A DNA stretch of 64,000 nt from Favolaschia claudopus. Taxonomy: Eukaryota; Basidiomycota; Agaricomycetes; Agaricales; Mycenaceae. The stretch is from NCBI GenBank assembly GCA_037176885.1, contig JAWWNJ010000027.1, forward strand, positions 1,364,001 to 1,428,000, in the 5' to 3' direction. Positions 1-9,640 of the stretch are shown in pieces (position 1 is the first letter of the stretch; each line of letters begins with the position of its first letter). The notes beneath the pieces were generated by a model, which made no database searches, had not been told where the DNA came from, and was given only the letters and a program-made list of their open reading frames with translations. A program made the position numbers and the translations under genes.

Positions 1-777
1 CGGAATTGATCAACATGATGTAAAATGTCCAAATACGGTAAGGAATTTGTGTCAAAATGGCTCGTGAAATTATTTTTTGTTTTATCAGGAACAGAACCAG
101 CTCGATTAACGGAGTCGATTGCGCTATGTTTCGTAATTTTCCCATCAAATTTAGGTGTCCGGCCGAATTTTTGGGGTGAATTTGTTTTTTGATTTTGAGT
201 TTTGGGGAAATCGGCTCGTGCAAAACCATTCTTTGGTTCCATAACATCGTGTTTACACAAAAAACTAGCCGCCTGGGCATGTGTAACACCTTCCATAAAT
301 GGAAGATCAAAGTTGTCGACTTTGCGTGTCCGGCACTGTACCAGCTACGGTAGCTCGCACCCGAACAGGCTCTTAATGCTGCGGGCCTTTGGCAGCTGCC
401 GAAGATGCCGAACGTAGCCGAGAAGGGTGACGTAATCTAAGGTAAGGCTTAATTAAGGGTTAAGATGGATCCAGCTTCATGTTAACCCTTAGCATTAACT
501 TGAAATTAAGGGTTAATTCATTCTAAGGCTTAACCCTTAGGTCAGCTCGGTTACCTGCATTGCCTTGGCGGGAGCAATTTCAGTCCAAGAACATCAAGTT
601 CAGCCCAGCTGGAGCAACCCATAAGAAGCAAAACCGCTTTGGAACGCCCCGAAAAATGCATCTAAAAAAGCCCGGAAATTTTTGTATTTTTCATCCTAAG
701 GCCCCTCCCTTAATATGGAGCCCTTAATAACCTTATTAAGGCCTTTAAGGCCTTAGCCTTCTGAGGTGCCCTTAATA
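1..777. other. Non-coding stretch, AT-rich short palindromes
   Basis: I see no supportable gene here. Around 430-560 and 690-770 there are several short, imperfect inverted copies of motifs such as TTAAGGGTTAA and CCTTATTAAGGCC. They look like the decayed ends of small TIR elements, but I could not define full boundaries. Confidence 0.4.
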
Positions 778-972
778 GAGAGTTTGCGGAAGCCACCGGT
801 GGCTATTTGTGGCTCTCCGTGTGCAATAGATTTTTGAGCCTCCCGCTCAAGGTAGCCACCCTAGCATCCCCTGAATAGGTGGTACAAATGGTGGCTAATC
901 CATCCATAAGCGGCCATCCGGTCTCAAGAAAAACTAGCCTCCGATAGCCACCGGTGGCTACCGCAAAGTCTC
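778..972. mobile_element. TA-flanked MITE (GAGACTTTGCG family), copy 1
   Basis: A 195-bp element with terminal inverted repeats. The left end reads GAGAGTTTGCGGAAGCCACC, and the reverse complement of the right end reads GAGACTTTGCGGTAGCCACC. It is flanked by TA on both sides (776-777 and 973-974), as expected for Tc1/mariner-type insertion. The motif AGCCACCGGTGGCT sits inside both ends. It has no coding capacity. The same family recurs at 2795-3232. Confidence 0.8.
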
Positions 973-2605
973 TAATAAGGCCTTAAGAAGGAACACTGTG
1001 TCAGAACCTGTATATATTCGCGTCGGTCCGAGAGTCCCGGTAGTAGTATCATACTTCTCACATCCTGTCGCGCGTAGATCGATATCGAATTATCTTGTCT
1101 TTTACCCCCACGTCCCTCGTCGTCTGCGTCCCCGCACACATCCTCCAGCTCGTCGTCCTCTGTGAGCTCTCCCGGCTTTTAGCCGCCTCGGTATATATTC
1201 TGATACACTGCTCTGAGCAGGTCCGCTGTGCTCTCATAACGTCTGGGTTACCGAGACAGGCAAAATTGATATTTAAATCTCAATGTCAGCAACCAGTCTT
1301 CTGGACCAAACAACAGCATACACACTGACAGCCGAGGATGCCGAGAGGCCCGAGCGGCGGTCAAACCCATCTGACGGTGACAATGGTGGCCAGAGTTGGA
1401 TCTGAAGTACTGAATTGCTAAAATAAGGCTGTAGAGCAACGTACCTAGCATATACTGCTGCATACTTACAACCCTCAGAACCGAGTTACAAAAAATCATA
1501 TGAAAGTTTTTTCTCGAGGCCCTTGGGACCCCCCTCCCCCCCTTCTATATAAGGAAATTTCTCATCTCGGAAGGCCCTTGGCCCAAACCCCCAATTTTGT
1601 CCGAACCGGTTTCGAGGCGAATTGGGTGGTTTTTGTCCGAACCGGATGTAGCACTGCCGTGCCGTCAAAAATCGTCTTTTCGCCTTATTTCGCCAAAGCA
1701 AGTCGTTTTTGGGCGCATAATTTTGGGCTCATTAATCATGTCCGTGGAGGGTTATGTCCGGAAAAGGCATACTTTTGTGATCCGTCCAATGCCGGGCCAC
1801 ATGAATGATGGTGTCATTGTTATGCCAATCAAATTCCTATCTCTTACCTCGTCGCATCGTCGCGTCGCGCTCTACGCACTTTCGTTGCTCGTAAGCATGC
1901 ACGGAGGTGCTAGAAAGAATGCCAGAAGAAGACGGCCTCCCAGAAACCCGGCCCACTTTCAGCTGATACCCTTCCCACAACCCGCAATCCGCGCCACCCC
2001 AACGGCCTACTTTCGACCTTACAGCAACAGCGCACCTGCGCCGTTTCGTGCTCGGAATTCGGTTCAACTTTCCGGACACACGGCTGGTTTGGAATTTCAA
2101 TTGGCGGAGAATTGACATCGTTTGAGGACGGCGCAAGTCCGAATATTTGGTGCGTGTTTTTTCTTGACGCTCAGACGTGTCCTCTGACCCCAACTCTAGA
2201 TGCTCTCAGCACATTTGCCACACCTGTTCATTAGGCCAAATATTGAGATCACCAGAGCTCACGTATAATCACTTCAGATCTATCTATGAATATAAAATCG
2301 GGTTGAATGGCGAGCTTGTAAGGCATGATTTGGACTGGAAAAAGTCAAGCACGGTTGGATCGGAAATCAAGCTCTGTTGAGATGAAGTCGAACTTCGAGT
2401 TTAGGTTCATAAAAGTCTGGTTGTCAAATAAAAATAAAAATATGGGAACATGCGCAGAGTTTATTATGGTTCTATTGGGGTTTGTATGTTGTAGTACACG
2501 GCCCTTGCGTGGATTGGGCATCTGAAACGCACGAGGAAGGGGATTCGTGCGGAATAATAAGTAGATTCACAGAACATGATGGTTGGGAGAGAAAACTCAA
2601 CAATA
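973..2605. other. Non-coding stretch with decayed repeats
   Basis: There is no gene I can support. The part from 1095 to 1400 has a pyrimidine-rich leader-like character followed by a short open frame, which might be a retroelement start, but nothing downstream confirms it. A relic of a MITE family found at 62.8-63.2 kb lies at about 1565-1680 and is listed separately. Confidence 0.35.
1565..1680. repeat. Relic of the GTCCGAACCGG repeat family
   Basis: This contains two GTCCGAACCGG motifs about 45 bp apart, preceded by CCCAAACCCCCA. The same motifs, in the same order and spacing, occur on the opposite strand inside the hAT-like MITE at 62,821-63,158. I see no intact ends or target duplication here, so this is a fragment. 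Confidence 0.55.
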
Positions 2606-2789
2606 GGGGCGCTCAATTCTTAGCTCGTCAGCTCGTCTCGTCCGTAAAATATCGATTTTTTGATGAGGGGATCAAATTTGATGGGAAGTGGAGAGAAATG
2701 CGGAGTGGGATCAGCAGCTCATCAGCTCATCATGCAATTAAATAATTTCTGGGACGAGACGAGCCGACGAGCTAAGAATTGAGCGCCCC
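2606..2789. mobile_element. TA-flanked MITE (GGGGCGCTCAATTC family)
   Basis: A 184-bp element with near-perfect inverted repeats of about 40 bp that begin GGGGCGCTCAATTCTTAGCT. TA dinucleotides flank it at 2604-2605 and 2790-2791. The interior is rich in CAGCTCATCAGCTCATC. It is non-coding. A diverged relative lies at about 14,472-14,638. Only five bases separate its right end from the start of the next MITE. Confidence 0.85.
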
Positions 2790-2794
2790 TAATA

Positions 2795-3232
2795 GAGACT
2801 TTGCGCAGAGCCACCGGGAGCCACCCGGTGGCTCTCACGGCATGCGCTGTGGAGCGGCTACGCGCTATGGTGGCTCATTCGGTGGCTGGAAGAACATCTT
2901 GAAATTCATTTTCTTCGGCATTTTTTCATCCCCCTGGATGACCTCGAAGCGCTAGGCTCCCAAATCCCCAGGAAGCACACCAAGGTTCCACACCAACCGT
3001 CGGTTTTGCAAGAACCGGCCAAAAACGCACCAAATAAAGCGGGAAACTGGTAATCTAACCACGACACCTCACTACATTGAGGTATAGTCACAGAGGTACC
3101 ATGTAGATACTTGAAGCCCCACCTGCAACGCGGGCGACGAGCCACCAAACGAGCCACCATATGCCGTAGCCGCTCCACAGCGCATGCCGTGAGAGCCACT
3201 GGGTGGCTACCGGTGGCTCTGCGCAAAGTCTC
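2795..3232. mobile_element. TA-flanked MITE (GAGACTTTGCG family), copy 2
   Basis: A 438-bp element with inverted repeats of about 70 bp that begin GAGACTTTGCGCAGAGCCAC, flanked by TA at 2793-2794 and 3233-3234. It is longer than copy 1 at 778-972 but shares its terminal sequence. Its right TA duplication supplies the stop codon that now ends the reading frame of the neighbouring recombinase relic, so the insertion cut into that gene. Confidence 0.85.
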
Positions 3233-5255
3233 TAATATACGGGTTTTGATCGAGTGGTGCTCATTCGTTTGTGCTTATGTTTGTTGACGATTCTGTCATC
3301 GGCAAAGGCGACAATATGGAGCAGCTTATCAAACGCGGTCGAGAGTGTGCGTATATCGGCGGAAAGCGACTGATGGAGCATCGTGATGTTTTCGGCGGTT
3401 GCTGGCGCCATTGAGGTAGCTTCGCCGAGGAAGCTTTTATCTGTATCAGGCTCCGTGGGCAGCAGCATCCCACTATAATCGTCTTCGTAAGTATTTAACT
3501 CATCAAGAAGATATAATATTTGATAAGTGTATCGCAATTCACGGTTAGCTGAAGAATAAAGAATACAATCCAACTTAACGTGTTCTCCTTCAGCCCATCC
3601 ACCCCACCATCGAACCTGTCGAAGCGTCCAACGACGACCAACCGGCGCAAACATAAATCTGTATTGGGCGCCACCGCGACGGAAACAGTGCGTAGAGAAT
3701 GTTCCATTGGCGCGCGGTAAATCGGCACCGGCAGCAAACTCTTTTGAACATCATCATGGGATATATGCTCGCCTGTTTGCACGATCCCGTTCGCACCGGT
3801 GGCAGGGAAAATGTAGTCGTTGGGATTGAGGGGACGTTTGTAGATATCTTCCCCCAAATATTTAACCCAACAAGTCATCCAGGTGAGGGAATCACACGCG
3901 GGTAGGTCGGGTTGTGCGCAAATTTTGAACTTTCCACCTGTTCACGTTCAGTTAAGTCACATCGAGCCAAATGAGCATGGTATACTCCGAAGATCAGCTT
4001 CCTTGTTAGTCTTATTCACGCGTTTCTGCCATCCCTTCCTATTTGTCAGTTGTAACTCGAATAACTCCGGAAATCAACAGTGTAATACCGCCCCGACAGG
4101 TTAGGGTTAGGGTGAAAGACATAGTGATCCGCGCGAACGAGGCTTTAGAGTGCCGATCTGAGCGGCACGGTTCGGGGGACCCCCCCGAGCGCAGCGAGGG
4201 AGGGGAGGGCCGCGAATGATCGGTCCCCTTCGCGCAAACTACGGAACAAGTGATACCGCAGTACCGAATCCGGCTGTACAGTCCAATTTCCCGGTGATCA
4301 ATGTACTTGGTATTCTAAAGTAGTCTATCCTACGAAATTTGCAGTTTTCTCATCAAATCCTACGAACTTGGAACGCGGATCTCTATCATACGAATCTGAT
4401 ATATACTCCCTCAACTGTGCTTGATTTTTCTTCGTATCTCGACGCCGGGCATTCTTCATCTGACCAAGCGAACATCCGGGACATAAATTCATGGCGAGGG
4501 AGTGCTTGCGGTCGCCGCCATCCTTTCCACATTTATTTTTAATGGCCGCCATCGTATCTTGAACCTTCGCAGAGTCAATTGGATTACCCTCCCAAGCGGC
4601 CGTCGTTGAATTGAAGTGCCATTTGCCTCGATACTTGTCTCCGTCACTGATCCGGGCTCAAACAACTGCAGGAAACAAACTGGAGAGGGAAGACTCACCG
4701 CATCTTGCACATTAGCTTGAATGCAGCATGAATTGTGTCTGCCGTGCTAATTTTACGACCCTGGCCATAGATCTTGTACACCAGGTAAAGGGAGACCATC
4801 TCCGGCGAGTGCACATTCGGTGTTGCGTCGAAAGCATGTCTATACGCAGGATCATCGAATTTGAATGAAGACTCGCCATCTGGCTGCGACTGGAACTCTG
4901 GAGCGTCGGGAGCTATGTGATTTACGTCTTCCTCGAACTCCCTTTCGTCGTCGCTGCCCTCCGAGCCCGAATCCTCGTCTGTTTGCTTGTTTTTTTCCTT
5001 CTTTCCCTTCCCCTTTGCCTCCACTTTCCCTCCAACATACTCCTCCAGCCATCGACGTCCAGCAGCAACAGATTCGTCGTATTTCTTGGTAGTGTTAAAT
5101 GCTTTTCCATTGGCTTTCAGTCCGTGCTGCTGAAGCGCGACGATGTTCTCGAGCGTCGCCTTTCCGGATTGAGCAAGAAGACCGCGTTTATGACCCTTTG
5201 TGATGGTGTACGGTGTCCTGGGCTTCGAAGTCGGTTTTTTAGGTGTCTTTGGCAT
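3233..5255 (-). pseudogene. Crypton-type tyrosine recombinase, decayed
   Basis: Relic of a tyrosine recombinase of the kind carried by Crypton DNA transposons, which cut and rejoin DNA through a catalytic tyrosine. The N-terminal part starts at the ATG at 5255-5253 with a Lys/Pro-rich tail, then a helical core-binding-like region (motifs TLENIVALQQHGL and DTIHAAFK). A 52-bp intron at 4698-4647 joins it in frame to an exon beginning DGDKYRGKWHF. About 150 bases later a one-base frameshift appears near HSLAM. The C-terminal part at about 3880-3233 holds the catalytic block: HCFRRGGAQYRF (the HxxR motif), VRWWGGWAEGEH, and DTLIKY with the putative nucleophile tyrosine, followed by a second frameshift. 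Between them, 3.9-4.4 kb, the core is not readable and holds a 95-bp repeat. The 3' end is cut by the MITE at 2795-3232. Family assignment rests on motif recognition; that the gene is broken is directly visible. Confidence 0.6.
4090..4186 (+). repeat. 95-bp direct repeat, copy 1
   Basis: This begins CGCCCCGACAGGTTAGGGTT and includes the shared block GTGATCCGCGCGAACG and a G-rich end. A close copy in the same orientation lies at 6832-6926. It includes two TTAGGG units, but they are part of a longer unique repeat and not a telomere array. Confidence 0.75.
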
Positions 5256-7358
5256 CGCGTATAGTCGCTCAGAGTCGCGTTTAAAGTACAATATGGGCGG
5301 ATGAGTTTTAGGAGATATTGTTGATAGTTGTTAGGTTTGCACGCTTGAGGACTTGACGTGATCGCACATTGAAGTCTGCAACAGGTTGAATTGCAGCAAA
5401 AGAAGCTAAGATACATGTATATAATATACCTGGAACGATTCTGTAAGACTTCAGGAATAAAAGAGAGAAAGGAAATTCATCAAAGAATGCACATACCTAA
5501 AATTACAGAAGTTTTCGTCATGTTCAGGGTCGACGGAGGTCAAAATACATGGCCTGATGTAGTTTAGAGTCATTCAGACCATCCACCACGGCCTCGGCTA
5601 TTTCTTAAACAGCACAAGTGTCGAAATCGAGCCCTGTTGAGGTAAACATAGCACCGGTGATTATTTGACTGAGAAATTAAAGCAGCACAGAGATCCTGAG
5701 AAGCTAGATCCCAAGGATACATTGAATCGTCGCCAGAAATCATGAAGTTGCGGGTCCAAGACTGTTGGGCGAGCCAGATGTGCGTACATAAAGCTCAGAG
5801 TTGAAGGCAAGCACACTTGAGATGTAGATGCTGATTAGCCCCCGGAGTTGTTGTGGACCGAAGCATGAGTTAGATCGCAAGTTTCGATGCAGCGTTGGCT
5901 CATACAGAGGCCCAGGAATGGCGGGGTGGTGAATGGTGGTGAGGTGGCGGATAGAAGGACGTGATTTCCTTTTTAGGACATCCTCTCACACCTTCTTTAA
6001 ATTTGTCGCGTCGCCTCAACGCATCCGCGTTCAACCAATCCAAAATTTTGTGCCACTATCGCGTGTAGGCTCGTTCAGAATACATCTGGGAGGCTGCCCA
6101 GCTTTTTGGAACTTTGCCAGGCTCTAAACAACCCAATTTATTAGGTGAAGTAAGTGAAATGGCGGAGCGTAAGTAGCGTAAGTACTTACGCGCGGTAAAT
6201 TTACAGTAAAGATCGTAAAAATTGTAAATCGGCCTTCGCTCAAGTGGTCCAGGGCCTGCCAAAGGCGGTAAATCAATCAGTCTCGGTTAGATACTGATGC
6301 TAACGTACTTTCCGTGGATTTACGCCAATTTACGCGTCGTTTTCCATTCAACCACCACTCTGGAGACGCGTTCAGAACGCGTCTCTTGCTTTACATTTAT
6401 CTACTACGCACTGTCTTTATTTAAAGACGCGTCCGGAAGCCACGAATCCTGCAGAGAAGTCAGCAAAGCCGGAACACTACTGCTGAAACAACTCACCTGC
6501 CCAACATGTGGTCGAGCCCCACCCAGGTTCGTAGGATTGTTTGATTGGGATCAGCGTGCCAAGTTCGTAGGATATGATGGGTATGCTAGAAAGTTCGTAG
6601 GATTGCCTTATATTACAGCATCCATTGCCATACTGGGCACCAGTACCACATGGAACAAAACAAAGAGCCAACCTGAATTTATAGAATTGCCGGAGGCCGA
6701 ATCATATGCCATCAGGAGTACGGGACAGTGCCGACACGGAACAGAGACTGCCGAAGGCCAAAATAACCTCATGCCGAGGAGTTAGGGCAAGCGGAGCGCG
6801 CCCTAACTCCGGCAATCCAGCAAAATAACCCCGCCCCGACAGGTTAGAGTTAGGGTGAAGACAGAGTGATCCGCGCGAACGTGGCTTTAGTGTGCCGACC
6901 TGAGCGGCCCCGGTTCGGGGGGGACCCAGTTGCTCTGAATTTCGCTGAGAAGTTGGGTGCCATCAAATTTCCTTTTTCGGATGTCACATCAGCGGCGGAA
7001 TGTGGGCAAGTAGCGCACCATACGTACAGTTGCGGCAGTGTTGCGGCAAAATCAAAGGTGACGTCACGTGGGCCACGTAGTGAGAGTGTTGCTACTCACA
7101 GATTCGCAGTGTGTAAAGGACCGAATGATGAAAATAGCCAAATTTGATGGCAGTGATGGGACACTTTTTACCAGCTCTCGACCATCTATGGTGGAATCGT
7201 GTGCTCAGATGCTTAGATAGGGTCTAAATGACTTATATTGAGTATACAGAGGAGTGATTCGCTCAAGCTTTGCCAAATACAGCCTATACTCAAGGTGTGT
7301 AAAGGAACGTCACTGTGTAAAGGAGCGTCAAAATACTGTATGGGATCATAAGCGCCTA
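5256..7358. other. Non-coding stretch with CGTAGGAT repeats
   Basis: I see no gene. At 6527-6608 there are three copies of the motif GTTCGTAGGAT at intervals of about 35 bp. The complement of the same motif occurs twice at 4327-4371, so the two clusters are inverted relative to each other. The second copy of the 95-bp direct repeat follows at 6832-6926. At about 7015-7055 there is an isolated end of the CAGTTGCGGC MITE family. Confidence 0.45.
6832..6926 (+). repeat. 95-bp direct repeat, copy 2
   Basis: This is a copy of the repeat at 4090-4186 in the same orientation. It differs by a few substitutions and small gaps (for example TTAGAGTTAGGG instead of TTAGGGTTAGGG). Confidence 0.75.
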
Positions 7359-7666
7359 GGCTGGTACCTTTCGGGACAGGACCAAGGGCTGTCGCGGAGT
7401 TTGAAATTTTGCCAGTGGTGAGATCAATCTACTCCTGCTCCAGGTAAAATTTTGCATTTAACATCGCAAAAGTGGTTCAGACTCACCTTAAGAACCCTCC
7501 ACTAATTATCCTGTGCCAAGTTGAATATTCTGCAGCGAGAGCAGGGTGATATGAGCCATCGAGGTTTGGGTGAGTCACAGAAGGTCACAGGATGCCGAGC
7601 GTGTGACATCCTCCGATATTTCAAACTCCGCGACAGCCCTTTGCGCTGTCCCGAAAGGTACCAGCC
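7359..7666. mobile_element. MITE with GGCTGGTACCTTTCGG ends
   Basis: A 308-bp element with inverted repeats of about 48 bp that begin GGCTGGTACCTTTCGGGACA on both ends and continue GGGCTGTCGCGGAGTTTG. It is non-coding. I could not identify a convincing target duplication, so the superfamily is open. Confidence 0.75.
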
Positions 7667-7883
7667 TGCTACGGCAATTTCGTCCCCCACTCAAAAAAAT
7701 TGCAAATCGTAGGCAGGCTGGTCACGAGCCTAATAAGCGCCTATAATCCGCGCCTGGGGTGCATATAATCCACTTTGAGCCGATATAATCCCCGGAGGGG
7801 CTTATGAGGGATGAAATGATATTATCATGACTGTAGGCTACTCGAGTTGATACGTAGAAACATGTCTCCGTCGACGCAATCAA

Positions 7884-8329
7884 TCACATAAAAAGCCTCC
7901 CGCGACGATCCCGAGGATGTGAGGGGTGGTGATGCGCGAGATATTGCCTAAGATTCATGTTGAAGTCCCGAAACAATTTGTTGTTCTTCTCCTTCGATTC
8001 TAGGGACATCGGGGAGGTGCGCTTTCCGGGCGCACCCAGCGACCAGTGGGCGGTTGACTGAGGTTCGGGTGATGGAACTAGCTCGTCCCCGGCCTCCTCC
8101 TGGCTCTTTTTCCACGCGGTAACTTGCATATCAAGGCGAGCCATAGCCTCTTCGTTCTCGTCGATGAGAGCGATCTTTCAACTGTACAGATTACAATAGA
8201 CCTAACTGAACGCACCTGGTGCTCGGCATTTTTACCGTTAATGATTTGATACATTTCGCTGACCTCTTGCTGGAAACCCTCCCCGACACGCGTTTTTTGA
8301 TTGCGACTGGTCCCTTTCCCTTGGAAATT
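7884..8329 (-). pseudogene. C-terminal fragment of an unrecognised protein
   Basis: Two exons can be joined on the minus strand. The upstream exon (about 8329-8216, motif QEVSEMYQIINGKNAEHQ) splices through a 41-bp intron (8215-8175, GT...AG) to the downstream exon (8174-7884). The downstream exon starts IALIDENEEAMARL and continues with a charged helical stretch and SLGAPGKRTSPM before the stop. The helical, Glu/Lys-rich character resembles the tails of large transposon proteins in mushroom genomes, but I do not recognise a domain. No start codon or upstream body was found, so I treat it as a 3' remnant. Confidence 0.4.
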
Positions 8330-9173
8330 ATGTATAAGGTTAAGGCTGAGGCTGTCCGTCCGAAGCTTTTAAAACTCCGCTCACACCGAACGATCCGGAT
8401 CAACAACTGCCTCTTGGTCAATTACTACTTGAACCAGTCGGGTTCGAACACACGACCTTCGCATTGTCAGTAAAACAATCCGTCTGGCGAAAACCACCGG
8501 TTTATAATTCGGTGTGGCTGTGTCCAGAGTGGGGGAATGTTGCGTCCTACCTGCATTGTTAGAGGTGGCTTTAGCTTTTAGCTAATACAAAATAGAATCA
8601 AATCTGTTTTGCGGATAACTCTACACGCACCTTCTTTGTGGTTGACGTTAAAATACACGCGCCGATGAATTTTGGCTTAATCAACAATTGAACTTGCCTC
8701 TCGCTTTGACCAATTGTGTGTGTCAGTACAGTTCAACATCTCCTATGCATTATGAGCGATATGCAGTTCTGGATTTTGTCACACACTGTGACATTATGTG
8801 ACACCGTCGGTAAAATCACAAGAAATTTGTAAGAAATTCTAATAACATAGTCGTTTTGAATGCGAGAGAATATACACATTCCTTTTTGCTACCCCCTGCT
8901 TCCTTTTGGGTTATTTGTTTTGCATCAAGTAGCTTTGTAGGAACCGGTAGGGTTAACTTGGCACCTGAGGCACAAACGTTTTGCTTACAAATCGGGCTTC
9001 GAGACCCGGTTGATCGGGTGGGTAAAACCCCGCTTGAAGCCCTAGCGACAGCGTCGGAATCACATAAAAATGCCGTCACCGGCGGATATCAGGCCCAATT
9101 GGGCCAGAAGGCGGGATATGCCGTCAACAATTGTTACAAGGGCCGACGGCGCCTGCGCTACGCTCTCGATTCC
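8330..9173. other. Non-coding stretch
   Basis: No gene supported. A GTGTTCGAACCC motif (complement of 8441-8452) resembles a tRNA B box, but no cloverleaf could be folded around it. Confidence 0.35.
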
Positions 9174-9640
9174 ACCACGCCTCTGCCTCTGCCTCCACGT
9201 CTGCCTCTGCCCCTCTTGCTTCCCTCTCCCCCTCTCACAGTAAACCGAAATTCCGGCCTTCGGCATCCCTCTTGTTGCCTCAGACTTTGCAACGGTCGCC
9301 GTGTTTTCGGTCGGCGCGTGAGCTCTGCTCCTACTCACCGATCCTCTGCCTCCGCATCTGCCTCTGTTCCCCTCTTGCTTCCTCTCCCGCTTTCACAGTA
9401 AACCGATTCTCTCGCTCTCGGCATCGCTCCCTTTGCCTCAAGCTTTGCAACGGTCGCCGTGTTTTCGGTCAACGCGTGTGCTCTCTTGATGTTCTGCCTC
9501 TGCCTCTGTCTCCCTCTCGCTTCCCTCTCCCCCTCTCACAGTAAAAGCGAATCTTCCGCCCTCGGCATCCCTTCTTTTGCCTCGAATTTTGCAACGGTCG
9601 CCGTGTTTTCGGCCGTTCCCTTCGCCAGCATCCAGCCACT
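9174..9640. repeat. Minisatellite, three units of about 150 bp
   Basis: There are three tandem, diverged units. Each has a CCTCTGCCTCTG-rich start, then CTCTCACAGTAAA, a CTCGGCATC block, and TTTGCAACGGTCGCCGTGTT. That last landmark begins at about 9286, 9444 and 9588, giving periods of 158 and 144 bp. The unit is pyrimidine-rich on the plus strand. Open frames crossing it are by-products of the composition. Confidence 0.85.

Noticed and set aside
1095..1430. Possible retroelement leader and gag start (ATG near 1282)
   Set aside because: The frame closes after about 40 codons, and no LTR, gag or pol motif follows.
4100..4120. Telomere-like TTAGGG repeats
   Set aside because: Only two units, lying inside a 95-bp unit that recurs at 6.83 kb. 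This is a dispersed repeat, not a telomere.
8420..8500. tRNA-like or tRNA-derived SINE signal (GTGTTCGAACCC on the minus strand)
   Set aside because: A B-box-like motif is present, but neither a proper T stem nor an anticodon arm with a purine after the anticodon can be formed.
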